Position numbers and translations under genes: made by a program
NCBI GenBank assembly: GCA_013400975.1
Contig: WBMZ01005349.1
Coordinates: forward strand, 1 to 64,000
Direction of reading: 5' to 3'
Source of the DNA: Atrichornis clamosus
Lineage: Eukaryota > Chordata > Aves > Passeriformes > Menuridae
DNA: 64,000 nt
Shown: positions 43,951 through 58,827 of the stretch, piece by piece
Layout of the letters: every line of letters begins with the position of its first letter
How positions within the stretch are numbered: the first letter of the stretch is position 1
The notes under the pieces: generated by a model
What the model was told of the DNA's origin: nothing
What the model saw: only the letters and a program-made list of their open reading frames with translations
Databases searched by the model: none

Positions 43951-46900
43951 GGAGCATTTTATTAATGAGAGGTAGTTGCAGATGTTACTTTTGGAAGGTT
44001 TTGACACACAGGAAGTCCCTGCCATTTGTGTGTTTCTAGACAAAAGTTGTGGGAAACTTTGTAGTTTTTGGTTGCCATATTTGTCTAGGATGAATTTACC
44101 TGGCCATAGTCCAGTCCTCCAGCAGTTTTGTACTGATCAGACTGTTACTGCATGTAAACAGCTGCTGCATTTCACTCCAGAACAGGTTGCATTTTAACCT
44201 GTGGGAAGTGGAAGTGGGGCTTTTGGGTAATTGCGTATGTCAGCTTTGACTACTTTCAAGGTGTTTTCAGGTGAACAGTGTTCCTAGAAACTTAAGGAAC
44301 AGGTGATTGTTTCAGGAGATGGTGCTGAGATTGAAATAGGGATACTTGTAGAATAAAACTCTCTTGCCCTCAGAAGAGAGTGATAATTGCAAAATCTTTC
44401 TTGGACATCCAGAAGGTGATCTGGGACACTTGCCTCTCTAGCCCACCTTTCTGCAGAAGAACCTTCAATTTGTCTTTCAACGAACAGGGCAAAGTGTTTG
44501 CACCAGCTTTAGGCAGAAGTGCAGGTATTCTTTTCTTCTCTTCCTTGCAAAGAGCAGGTGGAAGATGACAAGTAAATGATGACATTATTACGCTTGCGCT
44601 TTAATAGTTTCCAAGGAACTTGTAAATAAATGAAGGCAACACATGAAATATTCATGGTTTCTCTTTGCTCTGATACAAAAGGTTGAAAGCTTCCAGAGCT
44701 GGAGTTCAGGGTACACGAAGGATATGGAAATAACACTTGCAGCTTTGCCTAAAGGGCTAACACTGACCTTTTTTTGAGTGATAAATAAGGTTTGTTTTTT
44801 TCCTTTTATCTCAATTGGAAACAGGAGATCTGGTTTCCACACCTAGGATTCAGTCCCTTTGTCTAGAGCAGCCTTCCCTCTAGATTTCTAACTTCTCTCC
44901 TCTATGGTTACCCCCATTGTTTCAAGGCAAAATTAGGTTTTGAAACAAAATATTTCCCTTGTGCCTCCTTTCCCCCTGCCCCAGTTTGTAGAAGGACCAC
45001 AAATAGAAGCACTTTTCTATACATGAGTGGAAGAAAATGAGCATTACAACATCAGTACTTTTACAACTGGTTATACCCAAAAGGAAACTCTACCTCTCAG
45101 TGTAATGCTGTAGATCTGTAAAGCAGGAGGAATGCCCAGTTTGTTCCACAGGTGTGATATGCCCATATCTTGGCACTGTAGACAGAGCACTGGTAGTGGT
45201 GAGTTAAGCCAAAGAGCACTTTGTCCTGGCTTCTTGTTACTGCTGTGGTTACCTGGAATACAACAAAGCCAGGGAGATTTACAGGTCTATGAACCTACTT
45301 TCTTACCAGGTGACTAGAAAATGGCTCAGGATTTTACCTGGGAGCTGGAGCCAGGTAACCTTTAGTAGAAGGGTTCAATGCAAGGTTGTTCTTGAGCTGA
45401 CTGAAGGGCCCAGAACTGAGAGGTGATGTTTACCTTCTCATCTGCCTAAGTCCAGGTGTGTACTGAGTGTTGCATGAGATGGGTGCTGCTGTTGCTACAT
45501 CTGTTTATCCACTGGGTATTTGTAGTCCTGGGATGGGATGTCAGAAGGGTTGCTCTTGAGTGGTGTCATCAGGGGCTTGCTGATTCCCTGCTGTCCTTAG
45601 GGGATTTTCACTTAACTGCTGAAGTCTGAATTTCTCCTATGTATATTTACTTGCACATATTTGGTGCACATTATTTGCTCCTTTTTATTTGAGAGTTTTA
45701 CATCAAGCTGTTGTTTTTTCTGAATAATGCCTTATCCACATAAAAATATACCCACCTCTGATAATGCCTTATTTGCAGAGATAAAGCTGACTGTCCAGCT
45801 CTTGGTAACCCCCATCTCTTGGCATCAGTAATGCTCTCTGAGGGATTCAATCACCCACCTACCCCCACACTCTGGTGGGGTTAAAGGAGATAATTGTGAA
45901 AATGTAACATTTTGAGGTAAAATTAGGGGTGAGTCAGAATAGAATGAATAGAAGAGAAGGTGGTCAGACAGTAAGTACATTCCGTCAGTGCAGTATAGGA
46001 GAGAAGTGTCAAGAGAGAAGCAGTGATACAGAAACACTCTATATCTGTGCAACTTTGCTTTGCATGGCTTGTGTTTTTCCTATGCTGGAGGACAGAGAAG
46101 TGACCAGCATCAGTAGGTGAGCTGCTCCTGGTAAATATGTCAAGGAAATTGTTACTTGGAGTTGCAGAGGTTTGCAGATATCCTCAGCACTTCAGATGCC
46201 AGCAGCTCTGGCATTTTATAGTCCCACCTCCCTTATTAACCTCTACTGCAAATGACTGATTTTTTTTCTTGTGTGCACGTGTGTGCTCTCTAGTAATGCT
46301 CCATCATGCCTGCCCTGCCATCCAGCACAGCCCTGCAGATGACATTTGCAAAGTGTCAGCAATCCAGCAGCTTGGAAAGGCCAGTCTGCTCTGTTGAGTG
46401 TGGATCTTGGCACTTAAACGCTCTTGCTGGAGCTTGCCCTGGAAGCCTGGCCTCAGAAGAGTCCCTTGAGCCCCCATGAAAGATAAGCCAAAAGAGAGGA
46501 ATGAACCTGTAGAGTATTTGTAACAGGTGGAATCTGAAGCAAAGAGAAACCGGTAGTGTTCTGAATAACATGGGTCAACAGAAGGCAGCTTTAAAATGAC
46601 AATTAATTTTATTTTATTCATCTTTGTGCTATGACAGTCAAACCAAAAAGTTGAATTAAGCATTTCAAAGGGGGAGGGAGGGAAGAAGGTACCTTTTTTT
46701 AAAAATGAAAATGTTTGGTGATGGTAGTTTCAGTTTTGAAAACAACTTCTATTTCTGATAATTATTTAGAAAACAAATCCATTTAAAAATTGAGCAGAGT
46801 ATGAAACAATTAGGAAATAATTTAGTTTGCTTTTGCTTCTCATAAGCAAAAAAAATTAGTAGGCTCTGAAAACTTAATGAAAAATATTTTTGTAGTGAAA

Positions 46901-49900
46901 TTGAATGTTAATTTCATTAATATATTTTTTCCCCTTCCTGCCCTCCCTTCTCACTTCCCATTGAACTAAAGGCATTTGAAAGATCTGACAGGTAGTGCTA
47001 ACAAGACCCTTCCATCTGTGATTCCAGTACAGCTTTTCAGGGCTATGATCCTGGTGAACTTTGCTCCCTAAAGCTTTTGAACCCACTAGAATGAAGCTTA
47101 CTGATTCTCTTCTTGATCTTTATGCAGACAAGTTCTTCTGTGTTTTTTTTTCATGCAGTTAGGATTCGTTTTGGAGCCTGGAATTTTCTGTAGTTTGGAG
47201 AAGGATTAGAAGAGCTGGTGTAGTTTTGCTGAGACGGATGCCTCCCAATTCTATCAGTTCATCAGTACCTATTGCAGTTCTACAACCATTGCTTCATTCC
47301 TAAAACATGTGATTGTCCAGATAAGTGAATAATCCTCCAATATGGCAATCATTTGACCTATGCATTTTGTTCTCTGATTTACCACCTACAAAACAAAATA
47401 CCTTTGCTTATTAATTTTGATATCAATACTGAAGGTGAGAGAAGAAAAACTTCTTAAGGATTTGATGTGAGCAGTACCAGGCTCGATTAATCAGAGTACT
47501 TGAAGGTACTGAAGGATGGGGAACTGTTGTGCCAAATCCCACCTGCCGTTCTCCTTGGTGACAAGCAGCAGAGGGAATGGATGCTGAGTGACATCTAAGA
47601 AGCTGCAGTGCACAGTACAAGAGGGAGCACAGCAATGACCAGACGCGTGGTAGCTCTAGCTACAAAGTGTGAAAATGAACTGGGAAACTTGTCCTATCCA
47701 AAGCTGCTGGACTGTGTTCTTCCATTTATTTTACTATGAATGGTCTTATGAAACTCATTTAAAGGTAAGACAGGCGATAAGGAGCTGTAGGAGGAAGCAC
47801 TCCAAGCTGTGCTCTAAGAGATCACAGGAGGACCCTTGGACTCCAGCTTATCCCAGACTTGTGAGCGGTGGAGTGTGAGTGAGCTGGCTACTGTTGTCAT
47901 ACGTTGACGTCCTGCCTTCTTGTCCCTCCTTCTGAAGTTCTCATGGAAAATCACAGAGGGACCTGCTTTCTGTCCTCTCGCTGTACTGCTGGGTGGTAGA
48001 TGGAGAGGAGTGACTTGCTCTTCATCACTCGAGGTCTGCAGCTTTTGCTGTCTTTGTGTACAGGCCGAGGTGGGTCACTGGCGGATCTGTGGATGAGGGA
48101 ACTGTCCAGCAGCTGAAAGGTGTCTGTGTGTGAGGCAGCACAAGGAAAGCTTTCAATGAGCACTGCTGAGTTTTAGGGCTTTTGTAAGCTGAGAATTTAT
48201 AGCTGCAGATGCAGTTCAATGCCTTGCTGTTCAGAGGCTTTATCACAGGAAGACTTTAGGAGAACTGGACTCTAAGATTAGAACAGTCTGGGCTTTCCTG
48301 AGAAAAGGTGCTACTTGCTCAGATTTCTAGTACAAAACCATCTGGTCCCTCCAGGAAAAATCTCTTTTGTGTCTAATCCTCCTGGTTGATTCAGTTTTGG
48401 TCTGTGTATAAAGGGCCAAGTAGAACCTGCTGGTGGTATTGAGAATTTTTCCACAGGCTGATTTCCATCTATATTTTCTTATCATGGAAGGTAAGTGCTC
48501 CAAGAAAGCCCTGTGAACACTTTCTGTGGCTGATGAGCTAATACTGAAGATTTATCATTCCCTCCTTCCATCCCTTTTGTATGCATCTAAATATTTTTCT
48601 GGGGGCAGAATGGATTTGTCATTGTTGTTAAGCAATGGATATAACCTTAATTCAGAGTCATGCCTTGAGGTGTTTTCTTTGCATAATTGAAGGGCTCTGA
48701 CCTATGAATGCATGGCTGTTTCTCTGTGGATACAAGCAGGTTGTGTGTGGTGAACACTGGAAGGTGGAGGAGGTTGTGCAACATGTGGGTATGGTTGTCT
48801 TGATGGCAGTGAACAGAACAGAATCAGAATGCCTTTATTAACATCAGAGCTATTATTTTTTGTAGTCAGTCCTGCCAGCTGATTTTACTGCAGCATTTTT
48901 TTCTCTTCTCCACCTTTTCAATTTTCATTTTCTCACACTGTGAGCAAAGAAATGACCTGCACAGCACCCATGTGCCCCAGCAGCGTGGTCATGGTGAAAG
49001 TTTATTCCCCTTGTGAGCATTACACAAACCTAGGAGCTTCTTGATAAGAACCTGTCCATGTGTTAAGGCTGGCCTTGACTGGGGGATGCTTTTGTTTTTA
49101 TCCTGGCTGCACTCTGTTGCTCTGAGTGTTTTTCTGGCTCTGTAGTTGCACAGTCCTATGGTCATCTCACAGTGGGCTTTCACCCTTCCACTATACCAAG
49201 GGGGTCAAGAATGGATATCTCTGTTTTGCCAGGAACCAGGTCATGTTTAGTGACTGTTGGGGGTCAGACTGAGAGTTTGGTCTGGAACTGAAGACTGGTC
49301 TCTCAAAAAGAGCAGGCTGAGAGCCATTCATTATTGTCCTCATTTCCATGTCTAAACTTGCTTGAAAATTACTGTTAATGTCTCTATTTGTGCCCATGAA
49401 GAAGGTTCCACTTTTGTTTATTAGCAGGAATTGTTTGGCTCCCTTGCTGCAGTGTGCAAGCACTCCGCAAACAGCAATCCTTGGGAATCTTGCAATGCAG
49501 GGCAAGTATTTCAAAGTTTAACAATGGCTTGGCAAATCAAACCAGGAAAACGGTGCCAGATTTTATCTCTTCTACAGGTGCATGGGAGAGGGATGTGTAC
49601 AGTCTTGGCTGACCTGTGCTGGAACTCGAGGCTGGTGGTGGGGGTGGACAGAAGGTCCTAAGAGAGGAGCACTGACCAAGCTGTGTCAGGAGCCGACCCA
49701 GAGAACAGCAGAGGGCAACACACAGCTTCAGGAGGGGATGATTCTTCTGCTGTGCCTGTCTTTGGCCACTGCTATTAGTTTTCCAATGTATTAAATTATT
49801 TACTCAAAACTTTTTTCCCCTTTCCTTTTTTTTTTTCCTTTTTAGAACCAATTATTTGCTTAATTTCCTTTTGCCTGGCTCTTCTGTTGCATCAGGACAC

Positions 49901-52900
49901 AGCAAGGAGGCTGGAAATGCCTGTCTATTGGCTATTTCTAGGGAATTAAGGACCTGAACAGCAGCTAATCAGTGTTTTAGCTGTAGTTTTCAATATTCTC
50001 TCAGTGTTAATGTTGATAATAGATAGCTGGCCCAATTAAAACAAAAAATTATCAAAGTGTGTTTGAAGTGCCCTTAGGTAATTCTGCGTGCGTGTGTTGG
50101 AAAGAAGCTAGGAAAACAAAATTTGACCTTCTGCAGAACAAAATCATGTTACAGGAAAGGCTGGAGACAGAGGGAGAGTAGGAAGTAGAAGTTGATGTTA
50201 ATAACTTGTGGCAGAGATTTGGCTGTACTGGATCGTTTTACCTGTTAAATGCAGTATCCTGCTTATGGCACTGAGCAATAAATGGGTGTTATGTTTGAGT
50301 CATATAATCCTCTACAGTAGTTCTTCAGTGATATCCAGAGGCAAAGAAGTAGATATATTTCTGACCCTGAAGGCAGTTAACTCGCATTCTGAAGCATGGG
50401 ATTTGATTACTGTTATCTTAGCTGCTGCAATTATTGACAGTAAAATTAACCAGCTCTTTTTAAAGCCTAGACTTGTTCTGAATATACTGACCATTTAATG
50501 GGGTCAGCGTTCACTGGTGTGTGAGGTATGTTTGCTGCAGTTACATGAGCAAAAGTGGCTGATTGCTTATGACAGAAGACCATCAGATGAAAACATTTGC
50601 TCAAAACCATTTTCTCGTGCCCTTGGCGTGGTGTGTGCTGTGATACTGACTTGCCTACGGGAGGTAAAGTGGCTTTGTAAAATTGAGCTCTCCCAATCTG
50701 GCATAGAAGTAGCGATATCAAAGTTGAGAAGTTCCTGCTTTGATTCTGTGTATTAAGCGGCGGTAAGGCTAATTATTTTGAAAGAGGAAGGGCTAAATTA
50801 AAACAGGAGAAAGTGGTGTAATTAGGAGAGGGAGACTTCCATTTTGAAGTGAGCAGTGGGTTTGATGCTGAAGATTTCCTCTTTTGGCTCCGATGTCTAG
50901 ACTGTTGTTTAAATCATGTGTCTTTGCTGTGGTCTTAACACACAAATATCTACCTGAAATCCTGTGTGTTATGATGAAGCCTGTGCTTACTGTGTATGTC
51001 TTGTGGCACTAATGTACCACTGGGTATTCTTTTAAACTCCAAATAAGAGGGATGTCTGTTACCTGGCTGGCCTTACTGTCATGTCAGCAGACATGAAAAG
51101 TGCCGTAGTTGTCAGCATTGGGTTCTTGGTACTGGTCAGGAATCAACGTGGACAATTGTATGTGCCTTATCAAACCAGAAAAGTAAATCTCAGTTGGATG
51201 GCATAGTCATCTTTGCTCTAACAAGCTTTTTAGACTGCAAAGATTTGTAAAACTGCAGCTTTCCACCTAAAGAGAAGGAGAAATAGAAGACAAAGAGATT
51301 TCTGATCTTAAAAGTTGGTGGATGAATTTGAATATAGTTTCAGATTGTCTGCAGAGTGGGTCAATTTGAGTTTGCTGAAGGCTGTGAAGTGCTGAGGACT
51401 GTGAAGTCTGGGCTGTTGGGGTGCTTTTGGAGTATAATAGTAGTAGGAGGTATCAGAATAACCTGCTTGTCTGCTCAGAATTGTTGTAAATGGTAAGAAC
51501 TGCTCAGTCTGAATGTATTATTTGGAGAGGAACTACAATACAAGTGATAAAGAGGAGGGATCAAATTTTTATTGGGTTTCAGGACTGGTTTCATTAAGGA
51601 GAGATAAAGAAATCTTTCCTCTAAAACCTGGCTTTTCCAAGACTTCCTCTGTGCCACAGAGCAAGACGCTAGGCTCACACCTTCAAGGGGAAGATTTAGG
51701 TGCCTGATGCCAGATTAATTTCAGTGGCTGCCAAGTGCTTGAATTGGGAGTTGAAACTGTATGAATCTGGTGTCTCAGGCCCCAGGAAAGCTGCTTAGTG
51801 TAAAGCAGAGGTGGTGTGCAAAGAAGTTGCAATTATTAGTGAAAATACCTTTGTTGTACACGATTCCAGAATAAGTTTTGTCCTTTGGGGTGTTGCTACA
51901 CTTATTTAAGGTTGCCTTTCTTGCACTACCTTCCCTTTGCAGACAGTCTGTGGTCTCTCATCAGCTTAATTCTCTACTTATAAAAGAGAGATTGTCCATC
52001 ATTTTTTTTCAGATTGTAGGATCTTCTGTGGACAGTGTTTGGCAAGGTTCTTAACAAAAGACCTGACAGTCCGTAAGTTTTATCTAATCTGGGCCTTGAA
52101 GTTCTATTTCTGTGTAAGCAATTACTCACCAGGACACAGCCCAGAATCTGTCCTGTGTGACGAGTTGCTTAGCTCTGATCACACAAGGGGGGACAATTGC
52201 TCCAAAGCACTTTCCTCCACTCCCTCTTGCTGTGTTCTGGAGCATCAGGCTGCATGCTTCACATAGGCAAATCCAGCACTCAGAAGAAATAAATGAAATG
52301 GCCTAGATACTGCGAGAGCCTTTAAACTTAATATCCAAAAGGGAGTTGAAAGTCAAAGTCTCTGAAAACCCTTTGTAGCTAACTTTCTAGATCTTCTGCT
52401 CCTTAGCAAACGTGCTGCAGATTGAACTGCCAATACCAGCAAGTATTTTTTCCTTGCATTAGCTTCTCTGGGGGCAAAGGCTTGCTGGACTCTATTAAAG
52501 CTGGCGCTGGAGACTGGAGAGCAGCTGAGGTTTGCAAGTCTTGGATTCTGAACTGTCTTCTGTCTTCAGAGGCAGCATTATTGTTTAGGGTATACAACAT
52601 TAAAATGCATAGTGAAGATGTAATGCTGCAGGACAATTCTGAGCTGCAGCTGATGTATTGGCTGTTAGTAGATGCTTGCTCTGCTAGCAGAGTGCTTGAG
52701 GCCATATTTGTGGCATTGCGACAAAAGCCTGTGAGCATTATTAATGGATAAAGTTTCTGAGGAAAGGAGTGAACTAATGCCTTTTGCAGAGAACTGGGAA
52801 GCACTCAGCACCTACTTGGCAGCTTGCAGAGTTGGATCCTGAATTCAGAGGGGACTCTGCTCAGAAAACATTCTCCCTGTTAATAAGGAAAAAAGATGAT

Positions 52901-55900
52901 TTGACAATTCATAGCACAGAAATACGTCTTTCACCTTAATCAGGAGGCTTGGCACAGTCTGTGCTGGCGGCTGGCACCAGCAAGGGTGGGTAGAATTAGC
53001 TACAATGGATGCATCTGGGAAGCTGAAGGGCTTGACAATTTGGAGATATGTGTTGATGAGGTACTGTGGGATTTGGTGTGAAACCCAGTGAGTCCAAAAA
53101 CCTGGCAGCTGTACTTGAGAAGTATTCAGAAGTTATTTTACCCTGAGAGATACAAGAGGTGTGAGTTCAGGTCCTGGCTTGGTTGCTGGCTTCCCACCTA
53201 GGGCAGGAGTTCAAAAGGGACTTGGCATTTACAGAACAGAGTATCAAGGAGAAATTTCAGTCCTCTCAGGCTCTATCCTGAGAGTTTCTGAATCTTCACC
53301 TCCCCACTGTAAAACATGAACACACTTTTCAGGACACATGAAAAAGTTGAGAACAAGTGTATTTATACATAGGAGGAATCCAAATACAATGATGATGGAA
53401 GGTCATGAAATGTTCAAATCAGTGTTCTCTGACAGGTCAGGCATTCCTCCTTCAGACAGAATAGGAACAACTGGAGCTTCAGAAATTGGATACCAACTTC
53501 ACAGAAGGCAGATGTGAAACAGATGTGCATACACATGTGCAAACAGACCTAGCTTGAGCAGTTATTTATCTGCACATCTGAGTCTGGTTTTGTACTAATA
53601 AACTCATTATGCCACTAAAGAAGCCAACTTTTGGTTATCTTTTTTTCTGGGCTTTGAATGTTTATCATATCATGTGGAATGGATCAGAATTGTATTAGTG
53701 TTTGGTGCTTTTCATATTGTCATAACCTTTCATTTCAATGATTTGAAATTACTTAACAGTAATAAACCCCCCCCCTTGAAAATGTTTTCATATTTTCAAT
53801 GCCACGCATTGCCTCACATTTTGTCTGCCAGCACCCCACCACTGCCCACTGTCCCTTCATTGACAAACTTCTGTAGAATCATCAGAGACATGGCATGAAG
53901 TACTTTATGTGAATGGGTAGCTCTGTGAGCTTATGACCCTGGGCTGGGGAAGCTTTTTAGGTCAGCTCTTAAAATGACGTATTAGAGCATTCTGAAAAAA
54001 AATCCAAACCAAGCCCAAACCCCACACCTGCAGTATGACCTATAGAATTTATTGGTGGCTCTACATTTGAGAAAGTTATCGTTCATCTTGGTTGTACAGA
54101 ACTAGTGTTCTGTTATCCTTGAAGGTTGCAGATATTAGTTTCTTTTGGAGAACTGGTGACTTAGAGAAGAGCACCCATCCCAACAAGAACAAAAAAAAGA
54201 CAGACATTTCTTCTGTTTTTTCCCTGAGCCCAAAGAAGAATTTAGTCTGGAATAACAGATATAGGTCTGCATTTTGTCTACTTTGTATAATCCCTTCTCC
54301 TTGTGCCTGATAGTGTTTAAAGTATTCCTTTGGCTCATCCCAGATCTGATTATTATAATTCTTAATTATTGATGAGGTAATTATTATCATAGAGTAAGTT
54401 ACTTTGGTCTTTTTGTAGCCCGTCTCTCCAAGGTAGCTGTGTTTGTGTTCCTTCTGTGTTGTAAGAAGTAACAACTTGCTCTATTCAGCTGGAGAAACAG
54501 CTGACTCTGTGTTGGAAAACAGTGACTATTACATGGCCCTGCCACAGAACAGCCATTCATAGGGTTTGGAGAGCCCAGAAAAAGTTTTAGCTATTTGCAT
54601 TTTGATTAGATCCAGTGAAACTTTCCATTTTGAGGATGGGACTCTATCTACAAACAGGCTCATTCACCATCTTTGACTACAGACTTTCCAGGGACTTTGT
54701 GGCTCAGTTCTCCTCCATTAACCAGAAGGGCAAAGGTATCTAAACACTGCTGAAGCTGTCTCTGAACATAGCTGGCATCTTTTTCTGATAGGATTTATTG
54801 TTCCAGTAAATGGGATGAAGCTGATGTTGTAGACCAAGAAAAGTGTGCTTACTGCAGGCTGTGGATGTCCGAGACATTGTTTGCAAGGGGTCATGCAAAG
54901 AGTGTAGTTTTCAGAGCTGTCTCACCTCTGCTGACCTGCTGCCACATTGAATCAGTGCTGCTGTTCCATGGGCACCACACTCTGCTTTATTGTGGTCACT
55001 GGAAGGCAAAAATGTAAACAATCACAAGCCCTGTGCTGTTATAATCCATGTACTAAAACCATGCTGAAGACCACTTTATAGCTTTCATCAGAGCAGAATC
55101 AAGGCCCTAATTCTCCCTTGGAGCAGAAGTAAACAACTTCAGACCTCACGAGCATTAAACGTCTTTTGGACGGATGAGCTAATTTTTGTTGTGGCAGAGC
55201 AGTGTGTGACCTAGTTTCAAAGGATGTAAATTGTTCATGTCTCCTGACACTAGCAAATAATGCAGAGTTGGACCTCTTCTTGGGATAGCTTTCTGATATT
55301 AATAAGCCCTATTTGTTTTTTCCCTAGTGGGGATGGAATGAGAACACATGCCTTAATTTTGTCAACGTATGAAAGATGCTGCCTTGTTCTTACAAAAGCA
55401 TGAAAGAAGTAACCCCCTACCAAGTCTTCTTACTGAAGACCAAGTAGGATCCAAGATGGAAACTGATAATGAATTTTGGAAGTCAGTTTTGGACAAGCGA
55501 CTCCTATGACGTTGAAACTTTCCTCTGGGACTGGGTACATAGATGCTTTTACCAGGGATATGTGGGTAGAAGAAATGGCTGTGGCAGACAAGCACCAAGA
55601 CACACTGCCTCCTGCTCACTGTGGAAAAAAGGATCTGGGACTGGCAAGGGGAAGCAGTCCCTGCTTAGGGCCTTTCTTAGGGTTGAGTTTTTGTTCAGTA
55701 AGACTTTCAGAGAAAATAAGCTTCTGTTTTAATTCATATTAGCCCCTCTTCTGGCTGCCAGCAGCAACGGCTGCGAAGTCAGGAGAGAGCACTCTCTGCT
55801 CTGGGTGTGCATTTTGTACCCCCTCTTGTAGTAAAGGCAAATTGAGCACTCTGGTGCCCCGGGTCCTGTTTTTGGGTTGCAGAGAGATGAGTCACTTCTA

Positions 55901-57557
55901 CAGTCACAGTCAGCTTGGGCTTGCTGGTAACATGGGATTACCAATTGCTTGTTCCTTCAGGCCAGCAAACTTTAGATGTTTGGCTGGCACAGGTCTCTGG
56001 TAGTTATCTGTAAGTCTCTTTGGTTTTATTTTGCTGAAATGACACTGGCTGGTATGAGTTGACAGGTGACTGTACATGTGATGAAAGGTTTGCTGGAGTA
56101 ACTGTTGCCTTTACCTGTGTGCATGAAACTCCAGTATTTTCACCCTTGAGGAGTAAAATGGTTGAGACTCCTTCCTCTGCTGGGAAATTCTACATTCTTC
56201 TACCTCTTCCCTGGGCACACACACCCACTCTTGACCTAGACAAGAGCATGTTCAGGAACAGCAAGTTCCTTCCATGAAAAGGAGAAATGAATAGTGCAAG
56301 CGTGAGTCACCTTATTGTTAGGATAGTGAATTATTTAACTCCATGCACATCATTAACATATCATTGACCACAGCAGAGTTTGACAGGTATATTAACCTCA
56401 TTCTGTTTGCTTGTAGGTAACAGATGGGGGTTAGTCAGCTTCATATGGAGGATGAAAGGCCTCAGAAACTCAGTAAGATATGAAACGTTAAGGAGAATTG
56501 GACATTAAGGCAGAGTTCAGGCTGAGTTTTCTTACAAGTAGAAGCAATAAAATATACTTTTATTATTTTAATGACCATGGAATGGCTTGAATTGCAAAGG
56601 TCACTCTGAGATCTAGAGGAAGAAAGAAAAGAGTATGATCAAGGGAACAACTCTTTTTATCTTCTCTGCCATTATCTACAACCAAGGTTACATTCTTCTT
56701 GTGCCAAATTGTTATAGCATCAGGTAGGTCTGCAGTGTGGTTTAGCTGTACTACTTTGCGTGTACCTATGGTTTTGTTTGTGAGATAGTGAAATGTGTGC
56801 TAAAAGATCTGGTTTTCAGATCTGGTGGTGTGTTCACAGTTTCACATGGCAACAACGGAAGGGCATCTCACAGATCTACCATGGACTCTTCCACGCATGA
56901 AGGGATGCTACTGGTTCAGAGTAGCATCTCTCCTTGCTACTGTGCAGAAAGATTAGGAGCCAGCAGTCTTTCCATAAGGGTTGCATCCTGCTTGTGGTAT
57001 CATGAACACATACAACTCACTGTGGTGTCCTCTTGCTTTAGCACTGCTTAGGGCTATTTTCTGACCATAGTATCCCAGGGTTTTGTGTTCCTTGACACCA
57101 GGATGGCATTTGATGCCCTTTGCAGCAGTTGACGTACTAGAAAACGGAAGAGGGTGTGATGTCTAGTGCTGCAGGTAGATCCAGGTTTTTTTGGGATATT
57201 CTGCAGGATCTGAGGTACATCTTTAATATAATCCTTGGCAATGTGGTTGAGCAACAGCTCGGAATTTGACTTTCTTTTTTTCACCAGCTTCCATGGCCTT
57301 TAGTGAGTTAATAACTGGAGCAGTCCTGTTTCTGCATAGGGGGATTGATTAGAGCAGGTTAGGAATTTCCTGATGAGCTTTGTCTCGAATGCTATTTCTG
57401 GTCTGTTCGTTCCTTTTGGGCTTTCAGTCTATCTGTCAGCTCCTTATTCATTATTTGTAGCTTTCTATTCTCCAAATGGTGACTTTTCCTAAAAGAAGAG
57501 TGTGGGAACAGAGCTTTCCTAAGAAGTGAGTTATACGAAAGGAAATAAAATACTTTA
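43951..57557. other. Intron, no gene seen
   Basis: About 13.6 kb with no recognisable gene. The longest frames are 140 codons or less and show no domain: 46304-46663 -, 49191-49514 -, 52403-52804 - and 52422-52751 +, 54076-54474 -. A C run lies at about 53768-53776 and T-rich tracts near 49810-49844. No clear CR1 or MIR found. Confidence 0.5.
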
Positions 57558-57616
57558 AGGAAAGAAAGAAGGAAGGAAGAAAGAGAGAGAAAGAAAGGAA
57601 GAGTGGGGGAAAAAAG
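57558..57616. repeat. Polypurine (GAAA/GGAA)n tract
   Basis: About 60 bases of G and A with one T at 57603, in GAAA, GGAA and GAGA units. Polypurine mirror-like tracts can form triplex DNA and are often length-variable. Confidence 0.9.
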
Positions 57617-58827
57617 GAGCAGAAATCCATTTTTGATCACAGTAGTGGGAGAAGTCAGGAAGCAGTGCTGCAAGCCTGAATTAAGTGAGAAACCAGCCCA
57701 TATTGTGCTTACAGAAGGCAAATGCTAAGGTTATTACATTAACTAAACTGGCTAGAGAGCTACTCTTGTTATTAATCCGATATCGCTGTGGCTGGAATTT
57801 AGGTAAGTGTGCCTGTGGCAGACTTCTAGACGTTCATGCCTGGGTAATACTTCTGGGGGACAAAGCCTGACGAGAAATGAATTACCTTAGATACAACGTT
57901 CACTTAATAGTCAAGGTCCTATACATCCATCATTTGACACAAAGCTCGTGTTCCTGAATCTGAGGGTGCGCTTGAGCTCTTTCTCATTTTATGTGCATTT
58001 TTATTCACTTGCCCACATACACAAATATACATCTTCCTAGCCTTTATGATTATACAGAAAATGTCAGAATGTGAACTGAAGCATTAGCTGTCTCCCCAGG
58101 AGTTCAGGCAGCCAGAATGAATAATTTTCAGAGGTTTGAACAAGCTTGTTCATTAAGTAAGGTGTTAACCCTGAAATTTGCGGATGACCAATTAAGCACC
58201 CATAATGACTCACAAGTGATGGTTTTAGCAAAAACACCCAGCTAATTTGTTGAGTCATGAACTCATCCTGTTGGAAGCCCTGTGCAGCACAGGATAGAAA
58301 TATTTGGCTACTTCTTGCTCACCTTTACATCTATCTTTAATACAGCAAACACAGAATATTTAGGGAAAAATAAAACCCATAGAGAACATCCTGTGGATAC
58401 AAATAATGATGATCATTCATGGTCTTAATTGTGTAGTTAGATGGGATATGGATTAATTGGATAACAAGTGACAGAATCCAGGGCTTTTTTCACAGTGTTG
58501 GTCTATCTTGCTGTAGGATGTGACAGAATGTATTGCATGGAAGCCTCTGCTCTGAATTGTCCATCTGTGGGTACACTTGCCTTGATTACATGTGTGTGGT
58601 AGGTTGACGGTGAATAAAACTTGTCACAGTCCCTGTCCCCCACCTCTGTTGTAATTAACACTGGACCAGAACAATAAATGTCTAACTCTAGCCTGGCTGC
58701 ACTAGAAGGAGTTGCTCTCTTGTGGCCTGTTGATTGAAGGTTTTGTGGCTTCATACACAAAGCAAAATGTTAGTGGGTGAGTACCCCCTCATATGGTGGT
58801 GGTAAACCCTTGCCTTATGTATGACAG
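57617..58827. other. Intron; possible cryptic exon and possible conserved element
   Basis: 57715-57802 is flanked by TTACAG and GTAAGT and stays open, but is 88 bases and unlike SorCS exon 2. 57870-58260 is AT-rich with many TAAT/ATTA cores and even composition, reminiscent of a conserved non-coding element. Neither is proven. Confidence 0.3.

Noticed and set aside
57054..57284. 76-codon minus-strand frame, with VFLDTRMAFDAL on the plus strand recalling the AFD region of LINE reverse transcriptases
   Set aside because: The AFD similarity covers about ten residues, is followed by stops and has no matching flanks, so it is probably coincidence. A decayed CR1 body cannot be ruled out.
57733..57750. 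VITLTKL resembling the VILILTKL start of SorCS exon 2
   Set aside because: The residues after it do not follow the SorCS family, and the 88-base candidate exon has the wrong length. Coincidental.
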